Of a stretch of 64,000 bases of DNA, positions 34,627 to 44,732 are shown piece by piece (position 1 is the stretch's first letter; each line of letters begins with the position of its first letter). The translations under genes and the position numbers were made by a program. Source of the stretch: Bradyrhizobium sp. CCBAU 51627. Its GTDB lineage: Bacteria; Pseudomonadota; Alphaproteobacteria; Rhizobiales; Xanthobacteraceae. Below the pieces are notes generated by a model. It did no database searches. It was not told the origin of the DNA and worked only from the letters and a program-made list of their open reading frames with translations. The stretch is taken from the NCBI RefSeq assembly GCF_028128765.1, contig NZ_LBJG01000005.1, forward strand, positions 372,001 to 436,000, read 5' to 3'.

Positions 34627-35490
34627 GTGAACTGGCTCTGGCAGATCTTCGATCCCGCCACGATCGGAGCATTCTTCGCCCAGTTCCGCAGTGAGATGGC
34701 CGAACCGACCTTCTGGATTGCGGTCGGCAAGATCATCTGGATCAACGTCTTGCTGTCCGGCGACAACGCGCTGGTGATCGCGCTCGCCTGCCGCGGCCTG
34801 AAGCCGCGGCACCGGCTGTGGGGTATGGTGTTCGGCGCCGGCGCCGCGGTGCTGCTGCGGATCATCTTCACAGGCATCGTCGCGAGTCTGATGGGGCTGC
34901 CGTACCTCAAGCTTGTCGGCGGCCTTGCGTTGATCGTGATCGCGGCAAAGCTGCTGGTGCCGGAAAACGAGGACGAGGACGACGTCGAGTCGGCCTCGCA
35001 ACTGTGGCAGGCGGTGCAGATCGTCGTCGTCGCCGACATCATCATGAGCCTGGACAACGTCATTGCGGTGGCAGCCGCCGCCAATGGCAGCGCGCCGCTT
35101 CTGGTGCTCGGGCTTGCCATCAGCGTGCCGCTGATCGTCGCCGGCGCGGCGCTGATCATGGCGCTGCTCTCGAAGCTGCCGATCCTGGTCTGGGCCGGTG
35201 CGGCGCTGCTCGGCTGGATCGCGGGCGAGGTGATCGCGACCGATCCCGGTATCGCGCCGAAACTGCATTCGCTGGCCGAGGGACCGTTCGGCGCTTTGCT
35301 GGACAAGATGCTCGGCAGCCTGCACATCCCTGCGCAATTCGCCCATGGCGGACCAGGGAGCGAATATCTCTGCGCCGCGCTCGGCGTCGTCATCGTGCTC
35401 TTGGTCGGCTCAATCTGGCGCCGACGCAGCCTTAGCGCGGCTGCGCTCGAGGCCTCCGAACAGCACGCCAAGGCGTCGGCTGAAGGTTGA
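34627..35490 (+). CDS. TerC family integral membrane protein
   Basis: 287 residues with about seven transmembrane helices and two inverted TerC halves. The acidic motifs NVLLSGDNALVIALA near 38-52 and DIIMSLDNVIAVAAAANG near 138-156 are those of metal-exporting TerC/YjbE proteins, which are linked to manganese export and cotranslational metalation of exoenzymes. The start is GTG with GAAAGGA just upstream. The stop is 4 bases from the stop of the convergent DUF3240 gene. Confidence 0.85.
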   Translation: MNWLWQIFDPATIGAFFAQFRSEMAEPTFWIAVGKIIWINVLLSGDNALVIALACRGLKPRHRLWGMVFGAGAAVLLRIIFTGIVASLMGLPYLKLVGGLALIVIAAKLLVPENEDEDDVESASQLWQAVQIVVVADIIMSLDNVIAVAAAANGSAPLLVLGLAISVPLIVAGAALIMALLSKLPILVWAGAALLGWIAGEVIATDPGIAPKLHSLAEGPFGALLDKMLGSLHIPAQFAHGGPGSEYLCAALGVVIVLLVGSIWRRRSLSAAALEASEQHAKASAEG

Positions 35491-35494
35491 TCGT

Positions 35495-35806
35495 TCAGTC
35501 GATGATGCCGAATTCCGTCACGGGCGTCGCCCAATAGACGAGCCTGGTTCCAGCAAACGAAACCCGAAGCCGGCCGAGCAGGCGGGTGGCATCATCCCGC
35601 AGCAGTATGACCTGGACCATGGCTTGATCGGCGTGGCCCTGGACGCGCTCGGCGGCCGTGTGCAGTCGGACTTCGCCGCCGTGGCCGGCGGCGTGCGACG
35701 CCGTGAAGCCCGAGACAAGGTCGCTTTGTTCGGCGAGATAGTCGAACACCTCTTCACGGAGCCGATGCGGCACGATCAACGTGAGGCAGACCTGCTGGTC
35801 GGTCAT
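35495..35806 (-). CDS. DUF3240 family protein
   Basis: 103 residues starting MTDQQVCLTLIVPHRLREEV, with SDLVSGFTA and a C-terminal WATPVTEFGIID. This matches small ferredoxin-like-fold DUF3240 proteins (PII-like) that sit beside heavy-metal RND pumps. A regulatory or metal-sensing role for the pump is inferred from context. Its ATG overlaps the pump gene's stop (ATGA). Confidence 0.8.
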   Translation of the reverse strand: MTDQQVCLTLIVPHRLREEVFDYLAEQSDLVSGFTASHAAGHGGEVRLHTAAERVQGHADQAMVQVILLRDDATRLLGRLRVSFAGTRLVYWATPVTEFGIID

Positions 35807-38800
35807 TTGGCCACCTTCGACGTGCCGCCATAGCGGCGGTACAGGATCGGCAGGAGGATCAGGGTCAAGACCGTGGAGGACAACAGCCCTCCGATCACGA
35901 CGACGGCAAGCGGACGCTGCACCTCGGACCCCGGACCCGAGGCAAACAGCAGCGGGATCAGACCAAGCGCCGTGATGCTCGCGGTCATCAGCACCGGCCG
36001 CAGCCGGCGCATGGCGCCTTCGACGACGATACGATGCTCGCTCAGGCCGTGGGCACGCAGTTGATTGAAGTAGGAGACCAGGACCACGCCGTTGAGGACG
36101 GCAATCCCGAGCAGCGCGATGAACCCGACCGAGGCCGGCACCGACAGGTACTCGCCCGTGACGACCAGGGCGAAGACGCCGCCGATCAGGGCGAAGGGAA
36201 TGTTCACGAGCACGAGCAAGGCCTGGCGAATGGCGCCGAACGTGGTGAAGAGCAGGACGAAAATCAGGCCGATCGCGACGGGGACGACGACCGAAAGACG
36301 TGCAGAGGCACGTTGCTGGTTCTCGAACTGTCCACCCCACGTCAGCCGATAGCCGTCCGGAAGCTGCAGTTCCGCCGTGACCTTCTGGCGGGCCGCTTCG
36401 ACGAAGCCGACCATGTCACGGCCGCGGACGTTGGCCCGGACGACGCTCATGCGAGCACCATCTTCGCGATCAATCTTGACCGGACCGTCCACGCGTTGAA
36501 TTCGGGCAACCTGCGACAGCGCGACATGTTGCCCCGATGCGAGCGTCAGCGGAAGGCTCGCGAGCAGCGACGGCGCCTCTCTGGTCGTCTGGCCGCCCCG
36601 GACGAGAATGGGAGTGCGGCGTCCTTCCTCGAGTGCGGTTCCGATCGTTCGCCCCTCGATTTGAGTGCGCAGCGAATTGGCGATGGCGTCAACCGTCAGG
36701 CCGAGACGGCCCGCCTCCATTCGATTGACGGAAACCGTATAGTATTGAGCGCCTTCGTTGAGCGTGGTGTAGACGTCCTCGGCACCGTCGATGCCGGACA
36801 GGATGGCCGACAGCTTTGCCGCGGCTTCGTTCAGCCGGGCGATGTCAGGACCGAAGATCTTGACTGCGACATCGCCACGCACGCCGCTGATCATCTCCTG
36901 CACGCGCATGTCGATGGGTTGGGTGAAGCTGAGCGAGATGCCGGGAAAGCCGGAGAGAACCTCGCGTAGTTTCTGCAGCAGGGCCTCTCGATCGTCGGCC
37001 TGTCTCTCGGCAGCCGGCTTCAGCACGAGGAACGTGTCAGTCTGATTGGGCCCCATGGGATCGAGGCCCAGCTCGTCGGACCCGGTCCGTGCGACGATCC
37101 CGGCAATGTCAGGAACTGCGAGCAGCGCGGCCTGCAGCCTCCTGTTCATGGCAAGCGATTCGTCGAGATTGACCGAGGGAAGCGTCTCCACGCTGACGAT
37201 GACGTCGCCTTCGTCCATCGTCGGCATGAAGGTTTTGCCGAGCTTTGCATAGGCAAAGCCTGCGGCGAGCAGAGCGATCAGCGCCGCAGCCATCACCTTG
37301 CGCTCGTTGCGCAAGGCCCAGTTCAGCGCCGGCGCATAGACGCGCTGGGCCACACGAACGATCAGGGGATCGCGATGCGAGGCAGATTTGAGCAGGAAGG
37401 ACGTCGCGACCGGAATCACCGTGAGCGCCAGCAGCAGCGAGCCGGCGAGCGCGAAAATGATCGCCAGCGCAACCGGGATGAACAGCTTTCCCTCCAATCC
37501 CTGCAGGGTCAGCAGGGGAACGAACACGATGATGATGATGAGGACGCCCGAGGCCACCGGCTCCAGCACTTCGCAAACCGAGCGGTAGATCAGGTGGATC
37601 AGCGGTGCCGACTTGACGGATTCGTGCTTGCCGAGGTTGCCGACGATGTTCTCGACCACGACGACCAGCGCGTCGATCAACATGCCGATCGCGATCGCAA
37701 GTCCGCCCAGGCTCATCAGGTTCGCCGACATTCCCACCACCCGCATGACGATCAGGGCAATGACGATGGCGAGCGGCAGGCTGAGAGCGATTACGAGCGA
37801 GGCCCGCCAGTTGCCGAGGAAAAGCAGCAGGAGCACGATGACGAGCGCCGTGGCCTCGCCGAGCGCTCGCACGACAGTCCCAACAGCGCGATCGACCAGA
37901 CGGCTGCGGTCGTAGAACACGTTGATCGAAACGCTCTTCGGCAGCGAGGGTTGCAGCTCCGCAAGGCGGGCCCGCACATCGCGGACCAGCTGCCCCGCAT
38001 TGGCGCCGCGCAAACCGAGCACGAGCCCCTCGACGGTTTCGCCGCGCCCGTTCGACGTGACTGCGCCATAGCGTGTCAGCGTCCCGACTTTGACGCTCGC
38101 CACGTCATTGACGAGGATCGGCACCCCCTCGCGCGTGTCCACAACGATGGCCTTGATATCGTCGATCGAGCGGATGCTGCCTTCGATCCGCACCAGGGCG
38201 CTGTCTTCACCCTGGTTCACCCGCCCGGCGCCGTCGTTGCGGCTGTTGGCTTCGATCGCCCGGCGAAACAGGTCGGAGGATATGCCACGGGCAGCCAGCG
38301 CGTCGTTGCGCGGAATGATCTCGAAGGCGCGCACGTAACCGCCCAGCGCGTTGACGTCCGCAACGCCGGAGACCGTACGCAGGGCCGGTCGGATCACCCA
38401 GTCGAGCAGGGTGCGACGCTCCGCGAGCGAAAGCTCGTCGCTGTCGATCGTGAACATGAACATTTCGCCGAGGGGGCTTGTGATCGGGGCAAGACCGCCG
38501 CTCACCCCGTCAGGGAAATCGCGCGAGATGTTCGATAGCCGCTCCGAAACCTGGTTGCGCGCCCAATAGATGTCGGTGCCGTCTTCGAAATCCACGGTGA
38601 TATCGGCCAGTGCGTATTTCGTGGTCGAACGCAGGATCTTCTTGTTCGGCAGTCCGAGCAACTCGAGCTCGACGGGCACCGTGATGCGCTGCTCGACCTC
38701 TTCGGGGGTGAGGCCCGGCGCCTTCATGATGATCTTGACCTGCACCGGCGAAACGTCGGGGAACGCATCGATCGGCAGGCCGGGCAACAGGACGGCACCG

Positions 38801-38877
38801 GCGCCGATCAACAGCAGCACGCTCAGCACGACGAACAGCCGCTGCGAAAGCGCGAATGCGACCAGGCGCCGGAGCAT
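35803..38877 (-). CDS. Heavy-metal-type RND efflux transporter (CzcA/CusA family)
   Basis: 1024 residues with the 12-helix RND arrangement and two large periplasmic loops. The TM4 segment reads AIAIGMLIDALVVVVEN; the second Asp of the proton relay is kept but the first Asp of the DFG motif of Co-Zn-Cd pumps is Ala, closer to the monovalent-ion class. The export substrate is therefore uncertain. The adaptor gene ends exactly at its ATG (TAAATG), and the DUF3240 gene overlaps its stop. No outer-membrane channel gene is present. Confidence 0.9.
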   Translation of the reverse strand: MLRRLVAFALSQRLFVVLSVLLLIGAGAVLLPGLPIDAFPDVSPVQVKIIMKAPGLTPEEVEQRITVPVELELLGLPNKKILRSTTKYALADITVDFEDGTDIYWARNQVSERLSNISRDFPDGVSGGLAPITSPLGEMFMFTIDSDELSLAERRTLLDWVIRPALRTVSGVADVNALGGYVRAFEIIPRNDALAARGISSDLFRRAIEANSRNDGAGRVNQGEDSALVRIEGSIRSIDDIKAIVVDTREGVPILVNDVASVKVGTLTRYGAVTSNGRGETVEGLVLGLRGANAGQLVRDVRARLAELQPSLPKSVSINVFYDRSRLVDRAVGTVVRALGEATALVIVLLLLFLGNWRASLVIALSLPLAIVIALIVMRVVGMSANLMSLGGLAIAIGMLIDALVVVVENIVGNLGKHESVKSAPLIHLIYRSVCEVLEPVASGVLIIIIVFVPLLTLQGLEGKLFIPVALAIIFALAGSLLLALTVIPVATSFLLKSASHRDPLIVRVAQRVYAPALNWALRNERKVMAAALIALLAAGFAYAKLGKTFMPTMDEGDVIVSVETLPSVNLDESLAMNRRLQAALLAVPDIAGIVARTGSDELGLDPMGPNQTDTFLVLKPAAERQADDREALLQKLREVLSGFPGISLSFTQPIDMRVQEMISGVRGDVAVKIFGPDIARLNEAAAKLSAILSGIDGAEDVYTTLNEGAQYYTVSVNRMEAGRLGLTVDAIANSLRTQIEGRTIGTALEEGRRTPILVRGGQTTREAPSLLASLPLTLASGQHVALSQVARIQRVDGPVKIDREDGARMSVVRANVRGRDMVGFVEAARQKVTAELQLPDGYRLTWGGQFENQQRASARLSVVVPVAIGLIFVLLFTTFGAIRQALLVLVNIPFALIGGVFALVVTGEYLSVPASVGFIALLGIAVLNGVVLVSYFNQLRAHGLSEHRIVVEGAMRRLRPVLMTASITALGLIPLLFASGPGSEVQRPLAVVVIGGLLSSTVLTLILLPILYRRYGGTSKVAK

Positions 38878-40011
38878 TTATTGCCCCAGCCCGGAGAGAA
38901 TGCCGCGGAGCGCCGAGATGCCGCCGATCGCGATCTCGTCGCGGTCGGTGATCGGGCCGGATACCACGACATGATCCTGGTCTTCGGCAAGGAGCGCGAC
39001 CGGAACAAGCCGGAAGCCGCCGTCGAAAGCAACGAAGACCGACGTCTGCTCACCTCGACGGACGAGACCGGCATAAGGAATCTCCCAGGCGCTTTCGCCG
39101 ACGGAGAGAAAGCCGATGCGAGCGGCGGCCGTCTGCCCGGGATGCAGCTCGCCGTCATTCGGGACTTCCGCGCGGACCAGGACGGTCTGGGTGGCGGGAT
39201 CGATCGTCTCGGAGACCAACACGACCTTGCCGGGTCTGGAATAGCCCTCGATCTCGACTTTCGCGCCGACGCGGACCGCTCGAATGCTTGCCGCGGGAAC
39301 CGCGATTTCGGCCCAGAGCGGTGACAGCCGCGCCAGCTTGACCAGCGGTGCGGATTGTTCGAGCCGCTGCCCCGGCGATACCACGAGGTCGACCACGGAT
39401 GCGGCCTGCGGCGCATTGACCGTCAGCGTGGCGCTGATCGCGGTTTCCTCGACCAGCCGCGAAATTGCTTCGTCGGACATTCCGCTCAGGCGCAGCATCT
39501 GCCGGCGTTCGGCGACCACCAGCGCGGCCTGGCGGGCCTCAGCCTGGCTCGCCTCGAGCACGCGTTGCGGCACGGCCTTGCCGTCGAACAGGTCCGTGTT
39601 GCGCTTGAGCTGCTGTGTTGCCAGCTGCTCCTGCGCAATCGCGTGCAGGTAGTCGCGCTGCTGGGAGACGAAGCTTGGGCTTTCGAGGATGACCAGCGGC
39701 TGGCCCGCGGAGACGCGATCGCCGCGGCCGACCGGGAGGCTGGCGACCATGCCGGCCACAGGGGCGCTGACGACCCACAATTGCGGCGTGGGGATCACGA
39801 CCTGGACGGGGTATGGCAGCGTCAGGTCGGTCCTGCTCGGGATCGGATGAGCGACGCGTACGCCAAGATTATGCGCCTGCGGCTGGCTCAGCTTGATCTC
39901 GTCCTGCGCTCCAAACGCCGCGGGCGAAAAGCCAAAGGCGAGCGCGAACAGGACGCAGGCAGCCATTTTCCGACCGCGGATCGGGAAGCGAAGCCCAGGT
40001 TGGAATTGCAT
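38878..40011 (-). CDS. Periplasmic adaptor subunit (CzcB/HlyD family)
   Basis: 377 residues. A signal sequence (VLFALAFGFSPAAFGAQ near 20-36) precedes the membrane-fusion core: the lipoyl half VSAPVAGMVASLPVGRGDRV near 90, a helical hairpin near 115-190, and beta-barrel and membrane-proximal domains. It bridges the RND pump to an outer-membrane channel. It heads the three-gene efflux run. The ATG at 40011 is chosen; 40032 is possible. Confidence 0.86.
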   Translation of the reverse strand: MQFQPGLRFPIRGRKMAACVLFALAFGFSPAAFGAQDEIKLSQPQAHNLGVRVAHPIPSRTDLTLPYPVQVVIPTPQLWVVSAPVAGMVASLPVGRGDRVSAGQPLVILESPSFVSQQRDYLHAIAQEQLATQQLKRNTDLFDGKAVPQRVLEASQAEARQAALVVAERRQMLRLSGMSDEAISRLVEETAISATLTVNAPQAASVVDLVVSPGQRLEQSAPLVKLARLSPLWAEIAVPAASIRAVRVGAKVEIEGYSRPGKVVLVSETIDPATQTVLVRAEVPNDGELHPGQTAAARIGFLSVGESAWEIPYAGLVRRGEQTSVFVAFDGGFRLVPVALLAEDQDHVVVSGPITDRDEIAIGGISALRGILSGLGQ

Positions 40012-40114
40012 GGCAGAAGTGGTCCGAAACAACGTGGCGGCACGTTAGTCCGGCACGACGCGGTCGAGTTGATCTGCATCAACCGGCGTCGGTTCTGCGA
40101 CAGAATGCAGCTGC

Positions 40115-41617
40115 TCAGCGTCTGACGATCGAGCCCGACCGTCCGATCAGGCGGGCGAGCTGCTTGAAGCGGCTGCCGACGCGGTCGGCGACGAGATCGC
40201 CGAGCCTGTGCTCGAACACCAGCATCAGATTGCGGCTCTGGCTGCGGAAATGCGTGGCCGGCAGCACGCCCGGGCGCGCGGCCGAGATCAGGTGCGCGAC
40301 GCGGAATGCCGCGCCTAACAGGCGGGTGCGTTCGAGTTGCGCCGGCGTCAGCAATTCCTGCATGGTCAGCGGCGGCTGGTTCTCTTCGCTGAGGCCCGCA
40401 TAGCGATAGAACACCGACAGTCCGACGAACGCGCGTTCGCGGTGATCGATCGCGCCGAAATTGGCGTTGACCACGAGGCTCAGCGTCTGCTCGCCGCGAT
40501 GATCGGGGTGGACGCGCCAGCCGATATCGGACAGCAGACAGGCGGTGTGGCGCAGCCGCCGATCCTCGTCGGTCTCGCGCAGCTTCACGACGCGCGCCAG
40601 CCGATCGGTCCAGGCGATCAGCTCGCGCGCGTGCTGCGCCGAGCGTGACAGAAGCTGGTTCAGCTCCTCGGCAGCGCAAATCAGGCCGTCCTTGCTGCGC
40701 TCGGACTCCGGCAGCTTCTCGTGCAGCAGGCCCTCGCGCACGCCGAAGGTCGAGAACACGATGGTCTTGGGTTTGGCGACGCGGATAATGTGCTCGAGCA
40801 CGAGCGCTGCATAGGTGAGGAGAGGGCGCCGCGCATCGGCGACGACCTCGATGTCGGCGAGCATGTCGGCGGCGGCGAGGCGCCGCAGCCGGCGGGCAAA
40901 ATCCAGCGCCTCTGCTGCCGGAATCGAATAGCCGTGCATCACCTGGAGTGGATATCCGCTCTGGATGATGTGGATGCGCGCCAGCGCGCGCCAGGTGCCG
41001 CCGACGGCGTAGAAGGTGCGGCCGCGGCCGGCCGTGAGCTGCGGCACTTCGTCGAGCGCCTCGCGTACGATGCGGTCGGCGCGCTTGAGCGACTTGTGGG
41101 CGAGGTCCTGAAGCGCGAGACCGCCGAGCGGCAGCGTCACGCCGCTACGCACGCTGTTCCTGCGCACGTCGATCAATTCGAGCGAGCCGCCGCCGAGATC
41201 GCCGACGACGCCGTCGGGATTGTGAACGCCCGAGATGACGCCGAGCGCCGACAGTCTTGCTTCGCGCGGCCCCGACAGAATCTCGATTTTCACGGCGCAG
41301 ATGCGCTCGGCTTTCGCGATGAAGTCGGGACCATTGGTGGCGTCACGGCAGGCGGCAGTTGCGATCGCGAACACGCGTCCGACCTGCATCACTCGGCACA
41401 GGGCGCGGAAACGCTTCAGCGACGTCAGCGCCTTGTCGACGGCGTCGGGCGCAAGCAGGCCCGTGCTCTGCACCTCTCGCCCGAGGCCGCACAGCGTCTT
41501 CTCGTTGAAGATCGGAATCAGGCTCCGCGCCAGCGCCTCGTAGACGACGAGACGAACCGAGTTGGAGCCGATGTCGATGACCGCGACGCTAGCGCCACGC
41601 TTGCGCGGCCGTTTCAC
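40115..41617 (-). CDS. ppx: Exopolyphosphatase (Ppx/GppA family)
   Basis: 500 residues of the actin-like ASKHA fold. The phosphate-1 motif is VIDIGSNSVRLVVYE near 13-27 and the phosphate-2 motif VVGDLGGGSLEL near 150; a C-terminal HD-like domain follows. It removes terminal phosphate from polyphosphate and may also hydrolyse pppGpp. It is 15 bases downstream of ppk on the same strand, pairing synthesis and degradation of polyphosphate. Confidence 0.92.
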   Translation of the reverse strand: MKRPRKRGASVAVIDIGSNSVRLVVYEALARSLIPIFNEKTLCGLGREVQSTGLLAPDAVDKALTSLKRFRALCRVMQVGRVFAIATAACRDATNGPDFIAKAERICAVKIEILSGPREARLSALGVISGVHNPDGVVGDLGGGSLELIDVRRNSVRSGVTLPLGGLALQDLAHKSLKRADRIVREALDEVPQLTAGRGRTFYAVGGTWRALARIHIIQSGYPLQVMHGYSIPAAEALDFARRLRRLAAADMLADIEVVADARRPLLTYAALVLEHIIRVAKPKTIVFSTFGVREGLLHEKLPESERSKDGLICAAEELNQLLSRSAQHARELIAWTDRLARVVKLRETDEDRRLRHTACLLSDIGWRVHPDHRGEQTLSLVVNANFGAIDHRERAFVGLSVFYRYAGLSEENQPPLTMQELLTPAQLERTRLLGAAFRVAHLISAARPGVLPATHFRSQSRNLMLVFEHRLGDLVADRVGSRFKQLARLIGRSGSIVRR

Positions 41618-41632
41618 GGCAAGAATCTCCGG

Positions 41633-43840
41633 TCAGGACTGATGGCGTTCGTTCCGGCGGGTGAGGCGCCGCGGCGAGGATTCCTTGAGCGACTTTCCAC
41701 GGCCAGACAGACTCGGATTTGTCATGAAGTAGTTGTGCACGTTGAAGGGCTCCTCGCCCTTCGCGGCTTTCATACGCGTTGAAGACCCGTCCGGCAACAA
41801 TTGCCAGCTCTGCTCATTATCCTTCAAATTCGCGACCATGATTTGTTCGAGAACCTGCTGATGCACCGTGGGATTTTGCAACGGACACAGCACCTCGACG
41901 CGGCGGTCGAGGTTGCGCGGCATCATATCGGCCGACGAGATATACACAGCCGCTTTGGCGCTCGGCAGGCCCTGGCCCATGCCGAAGCAGTAGATTCGGC
42001 CGTGTTCGAGGAAACGCCCGATGATCGACTTGACGCGGATGTTCTCCGACAGGCCGGGAATACCAGGCCTGAGGCAGCAGATACCGCGCACCACGAGCTC
42101 GACCTGAACGCCGGCCTGCGAGGCCTCATAGAGCGCGTCGATGATGTCGGGGTCAACGAGCGCATTCATCTTCATCCAGACCGCGCCGGGCTTGCCGTGA
42201 CGCGCGTGCTCGGTCTCGCCCTGGATGTGCTCGATGATGCGCTTGCGCAAGGTCAGCGGCGACACGGCCATCTTTTCCAGATCGCTGGGCGCGGCGTAGC
42301 CGGTGATGAAGTTGAACACGCGCGCGGCGTCGCGGCCGATGGTCGGTTCCGAGGTGAAGTAGGAGAGGTCGGTGTAAATGCGCGCGGTCACCGGGTGGTA
42401 ATTGCCGGTGCCGGTATGGACGTAAGTGGCGAGGCTGCCGCCCTCGCGGCGCACCACCATCGAGAGCTTCGCGTGCGTCTTCAATTCCAGGAAACCGTAG
42501 ACGACCTGCACGCCGGCGCGTTCGAGATCGCGCGCCCAGCGGATGTTGGCCTCTTCGTCGAAGCGCGCCTTCAATTCGATCAGCGCGGTGACGGACTTGC
42601 CGGCTTCTGCCGCTTCCGCCAGCGCGCGGACGATCGGCGAGTTGTTCGAGGTCCGGTAGAGCGTCTGCTTGATCGCGACGACGTCGGGATCGCGCGCGGC
42701 CTGTTGCAGGAACTGCACCACGACGTCGAAGGATTCGTAGGGATGATGGACAATCAGGTCCTTCTGCCTGATAGCGGCGAAAATGTCGCCGCCATGTTCG
42801 CGCACGCGCTCCGGGTGGCGCGGCACGTAAGGGGTGAATTCGAGGTCTGGCCGATCAAGCCGGGTCAGCTGTGACAGTTCGTTCATGGCGAGCACGCCGT
42901 CGACGAGAAACGCCTCGTCGTCGGCCGCGGACAGCGCGTGCTGCACGAAGCTGCGCAGCTCCTCCGGCATCTTGGCGTCGATCTCGAGCCGGATCACCGA
43001 TCCGCGGCGGCGGCGCTTCAGTGCGGTCTCGAACAGGCGGACGAGGTCTTCGGCCTCTTCTTCGATTTCGAGCTCGGAGTCGCGGATGATGCGGAAGGCG
43101 CCCTGACCGTGGAGACTGTAGCCGGGGAACAGGCGGTTGATGAACAGGCTGGTGGCCTGCTCAAGCGAGATCAAGCGGACCTTGCCTTCGGCCGGCAGGC
43201 GGATGAAGCGGTCGATCTTGCCGGGCATGCGGATCAGTGCGTTCATCGGCTTGCCGTCGGCCTCGCGCGTGAGCTGGAGCGCGATGGTGAAGCCGAGGCT
43301 CGGGATGAACGGGAAGGGGTGAGCCGGATCAATCGCCAGCGGTGTCAGCAGCGGGAACACGTTGTTGAGGAAATAGTCCTCGAGCCAGGTCCGTTCCGCC
43401 TTGCTGACGTCCTTGCCGTCGACCAGCACGATGCCGACTTCGGCCAGCGTGCCACGCAGGTCGCGCCAGATGGCCTGCTGATCGGAGGCGAGCTGGGAGA
43501 CAGTGCGGTTGATCAATGCGAGCTGCTCGGACGGGGTCAGGCCATCGGGTGCCCGCTCGGCAATGCCCTCGCGCACCTGGGCCTTGATGCCGGCCACGCG
43601 AACCATGAAGAACTCGTCGAGGTTATTTGCCGAAATCGACAGGAATCGCACCCGCTCCAGCATGGGGTGGCTGGGGTTGACCGATTCCTCCAAAACGCGC
43701 CGGTTGAAATGCAACCAGGACAGCTCGCGATTGATGAAGCGCTCCGGGCTCGAGGCGATCGCCGGCAGGCCCTCGGTCTCCGTGGCTTTCTCTTTTGTTT
43801 CAATAGCTTGCGCGGAGTCCATGAGAAGTCGGTCCATCAA
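41633..43840 (-). CDS. ppk1: Polyphosphate kinase 1
   Basis: 735 residues. The four PPK1 domains are in order: N-terminal [18 protein letters not shown] near 36-53, head domain, and two phospholipase-D-like C-terminal domains. The autophosphorylated His is in [14 protein letters not shown] near 455, and [18 protein letters not shown] follows. It makes polyphosphate reversibly from ATP. The N-terminal 30 residues are a variable polar extension. Directly upstream of ppx. Confidence 0.95.
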   Translation of the reverse strand: MMDRLLMDSAQAIETKEKATETEGLPAIASSPERFINRELSWLHFNRRVLEESVNPSHPMLERVRFLSISANNLDEFFMVRVAGIKAQVREGIAERAPDGLTPSEQLALINRTVSQLASDQQAIWRDLRGTLAEVGIVLVDGKDVSKAERTWLEDYFLNNVFPLLTPLAIDPAHPFPFIPSLGFTIALQLTREADGKPMNALIRMPGKIDRFIRLPAEGKVRLISLEQATSLFINRLFPGYSLHGQGAFRIIRDSELEIEEEAEDLVRLFETALKRRRRGSVIRLEIDAKMPEELRSFVQHALSAADDEAFLVDGVLAMNELSQLTRLDRPDLEFTPYVPRHPERVREHGGDIFAAIRQKDLIVHHPYESFDVVVQFLQQAARDPDVVAIKQTLYRTSNNSPIVRALAEAAEAGKSVTALIELKARFDEEANIRWARDLERAGVQVVYGFLELKTHAKLSMVVRREGGSLATYVHTGTGNYHPVTARIYTDLSYFTSEPTIGRDAARVFNFITGYAAPSDLEKMAVSPLTLRKRIIEHIQGETEHARHGKPGAVWMKMNALVDPDIIDALYEASQAGVQVELVVRGICCLRPGIPGLSENIRVKSIIGRFLEHGRIYCFGMGQGLPSAKAAVYISSADMMPRNLDRRVEVLCPLQNPTVHQQVLEQIMVANLKDNEQSWQLLPDGSSTRMKAAKGEEPFNVHNYFMTNPSLSGRGKSLKESSPRRLTRRNERHQS

Positions 43841-43963
43841 AATTGCCCCTCTTTGCGACTTAAGCGCAAAACCGGCCGGAGCATGTGTTAGTGCGATGAC
43901 GTTTCGATGACATTGATGTTCCGCCGCGGCATTGCGTCAAGCGGGCCTGAGGGAGCGTGGTAT

Positions 43964-44641
43964 TCAGACGTCCCGTAGCAGCTCGGCGGCGAGCGCCCGG
44001 GTGACAGGGCGGCTGAGGCGCAGCGCCTCGCTGTCGAGCAGTTCCACGGCCCGCCGGGCGGCGGCCGAGGAGCGCTCCAGCCGGGTCGCGAGATAGCTCA
44101 CCACGGTTTCGTCCACGCTGAGCTGGCGGTCGGCGCAGAATTTGACGATCAGACCGCGGAACAGCTGGTCGTCGGGTGGCGCCAGCGAAACCATCGGAAT
44201 GGTCCGCAGGCGGGAGCGCAGGTCACGGAGATCCACCTCCAGTGCCGCCGGTGCCTCGCGCCCGGTGAAAAGCACAAAGGCGCCGTCCTCACGGGCAAGG
44301 TTCATCAAATGGAAGAGGGCGCGCTCGTCGAAGTCTTTGGCCTTGAGATCCTCAACCACCAGCGCGCCGGTCGCGAGCGCGCCGGGGACGCTGGCTGGGG
44401 TCAGCGCATTGGCCATGGTCGAGCGGGCGCCTGATACCTCGGCCCAGATCGCAGCCAGATGGCTCTTGCCAGAGCCTTCGGGGCCGGCGAGCCACATGAT
44501 CCGGCTCGGCCATTCCGGCCAGCTGTCGATCAGAGCGAGACCGGCAGCATTGGCGGGGCCCTCGAGAAAATTGTCCCGGCTGAGGCTTTCCGCATGCGGA
44601 AGCGAAAACGCCAATTGTCGGGGGTGAACGCGGCCTGCCAC
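43964..44641 (-). CDS. hdaA: HdaA-type DnaA regulatory inactivator
   Basis: About 225 residues related to the DnaA AAA+ domain. It opens HPRQLAFSLPHAESLSRDNF, a typical HdaA clamp-binding segment with Q-L-x-F. The Walker A motif is AGPEGSGKSHLAAIW, Walker B VVEDL, and the arginine-finger region lies near LRSRLRTIP. Bound to the DNA clamp it stimulates ATP hydrolysis by DnaA and so limits re-initiation. The GTG at 44641 has GGAG upstream at good spacing; GTG at 44665 is the alternative. Confidence 0.88.
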   Translation of the reverse strand: MAGRVHPRQLAFSLPHAESLSRDNFLEGPANAAGLALIDSWPEWPSRIMWLAGPEGSGKSHLAAIWAEVSGARSTMANALTPASVPGALATGALVVEDLKAKDFDERALFHLMNLAREDGAFVLFTGREAPAALEVDLRDLRSRLRTIPMVSLAPPDDQLFRGLIVKFCADRQLSVDETVVSYLATRLERSSAAARRAVELLDSEALRLSRPVTRALAAELLRDV

Positions 44642-44732
44642 GCTTCTTGCTCCGTGCCGGCGCACCGGCCTTGCCTGATAAGGTTCGACTTGATCGACGG
44701 GGAGTTGGCCTTTTGCGGGGCCGCATCCCGGT

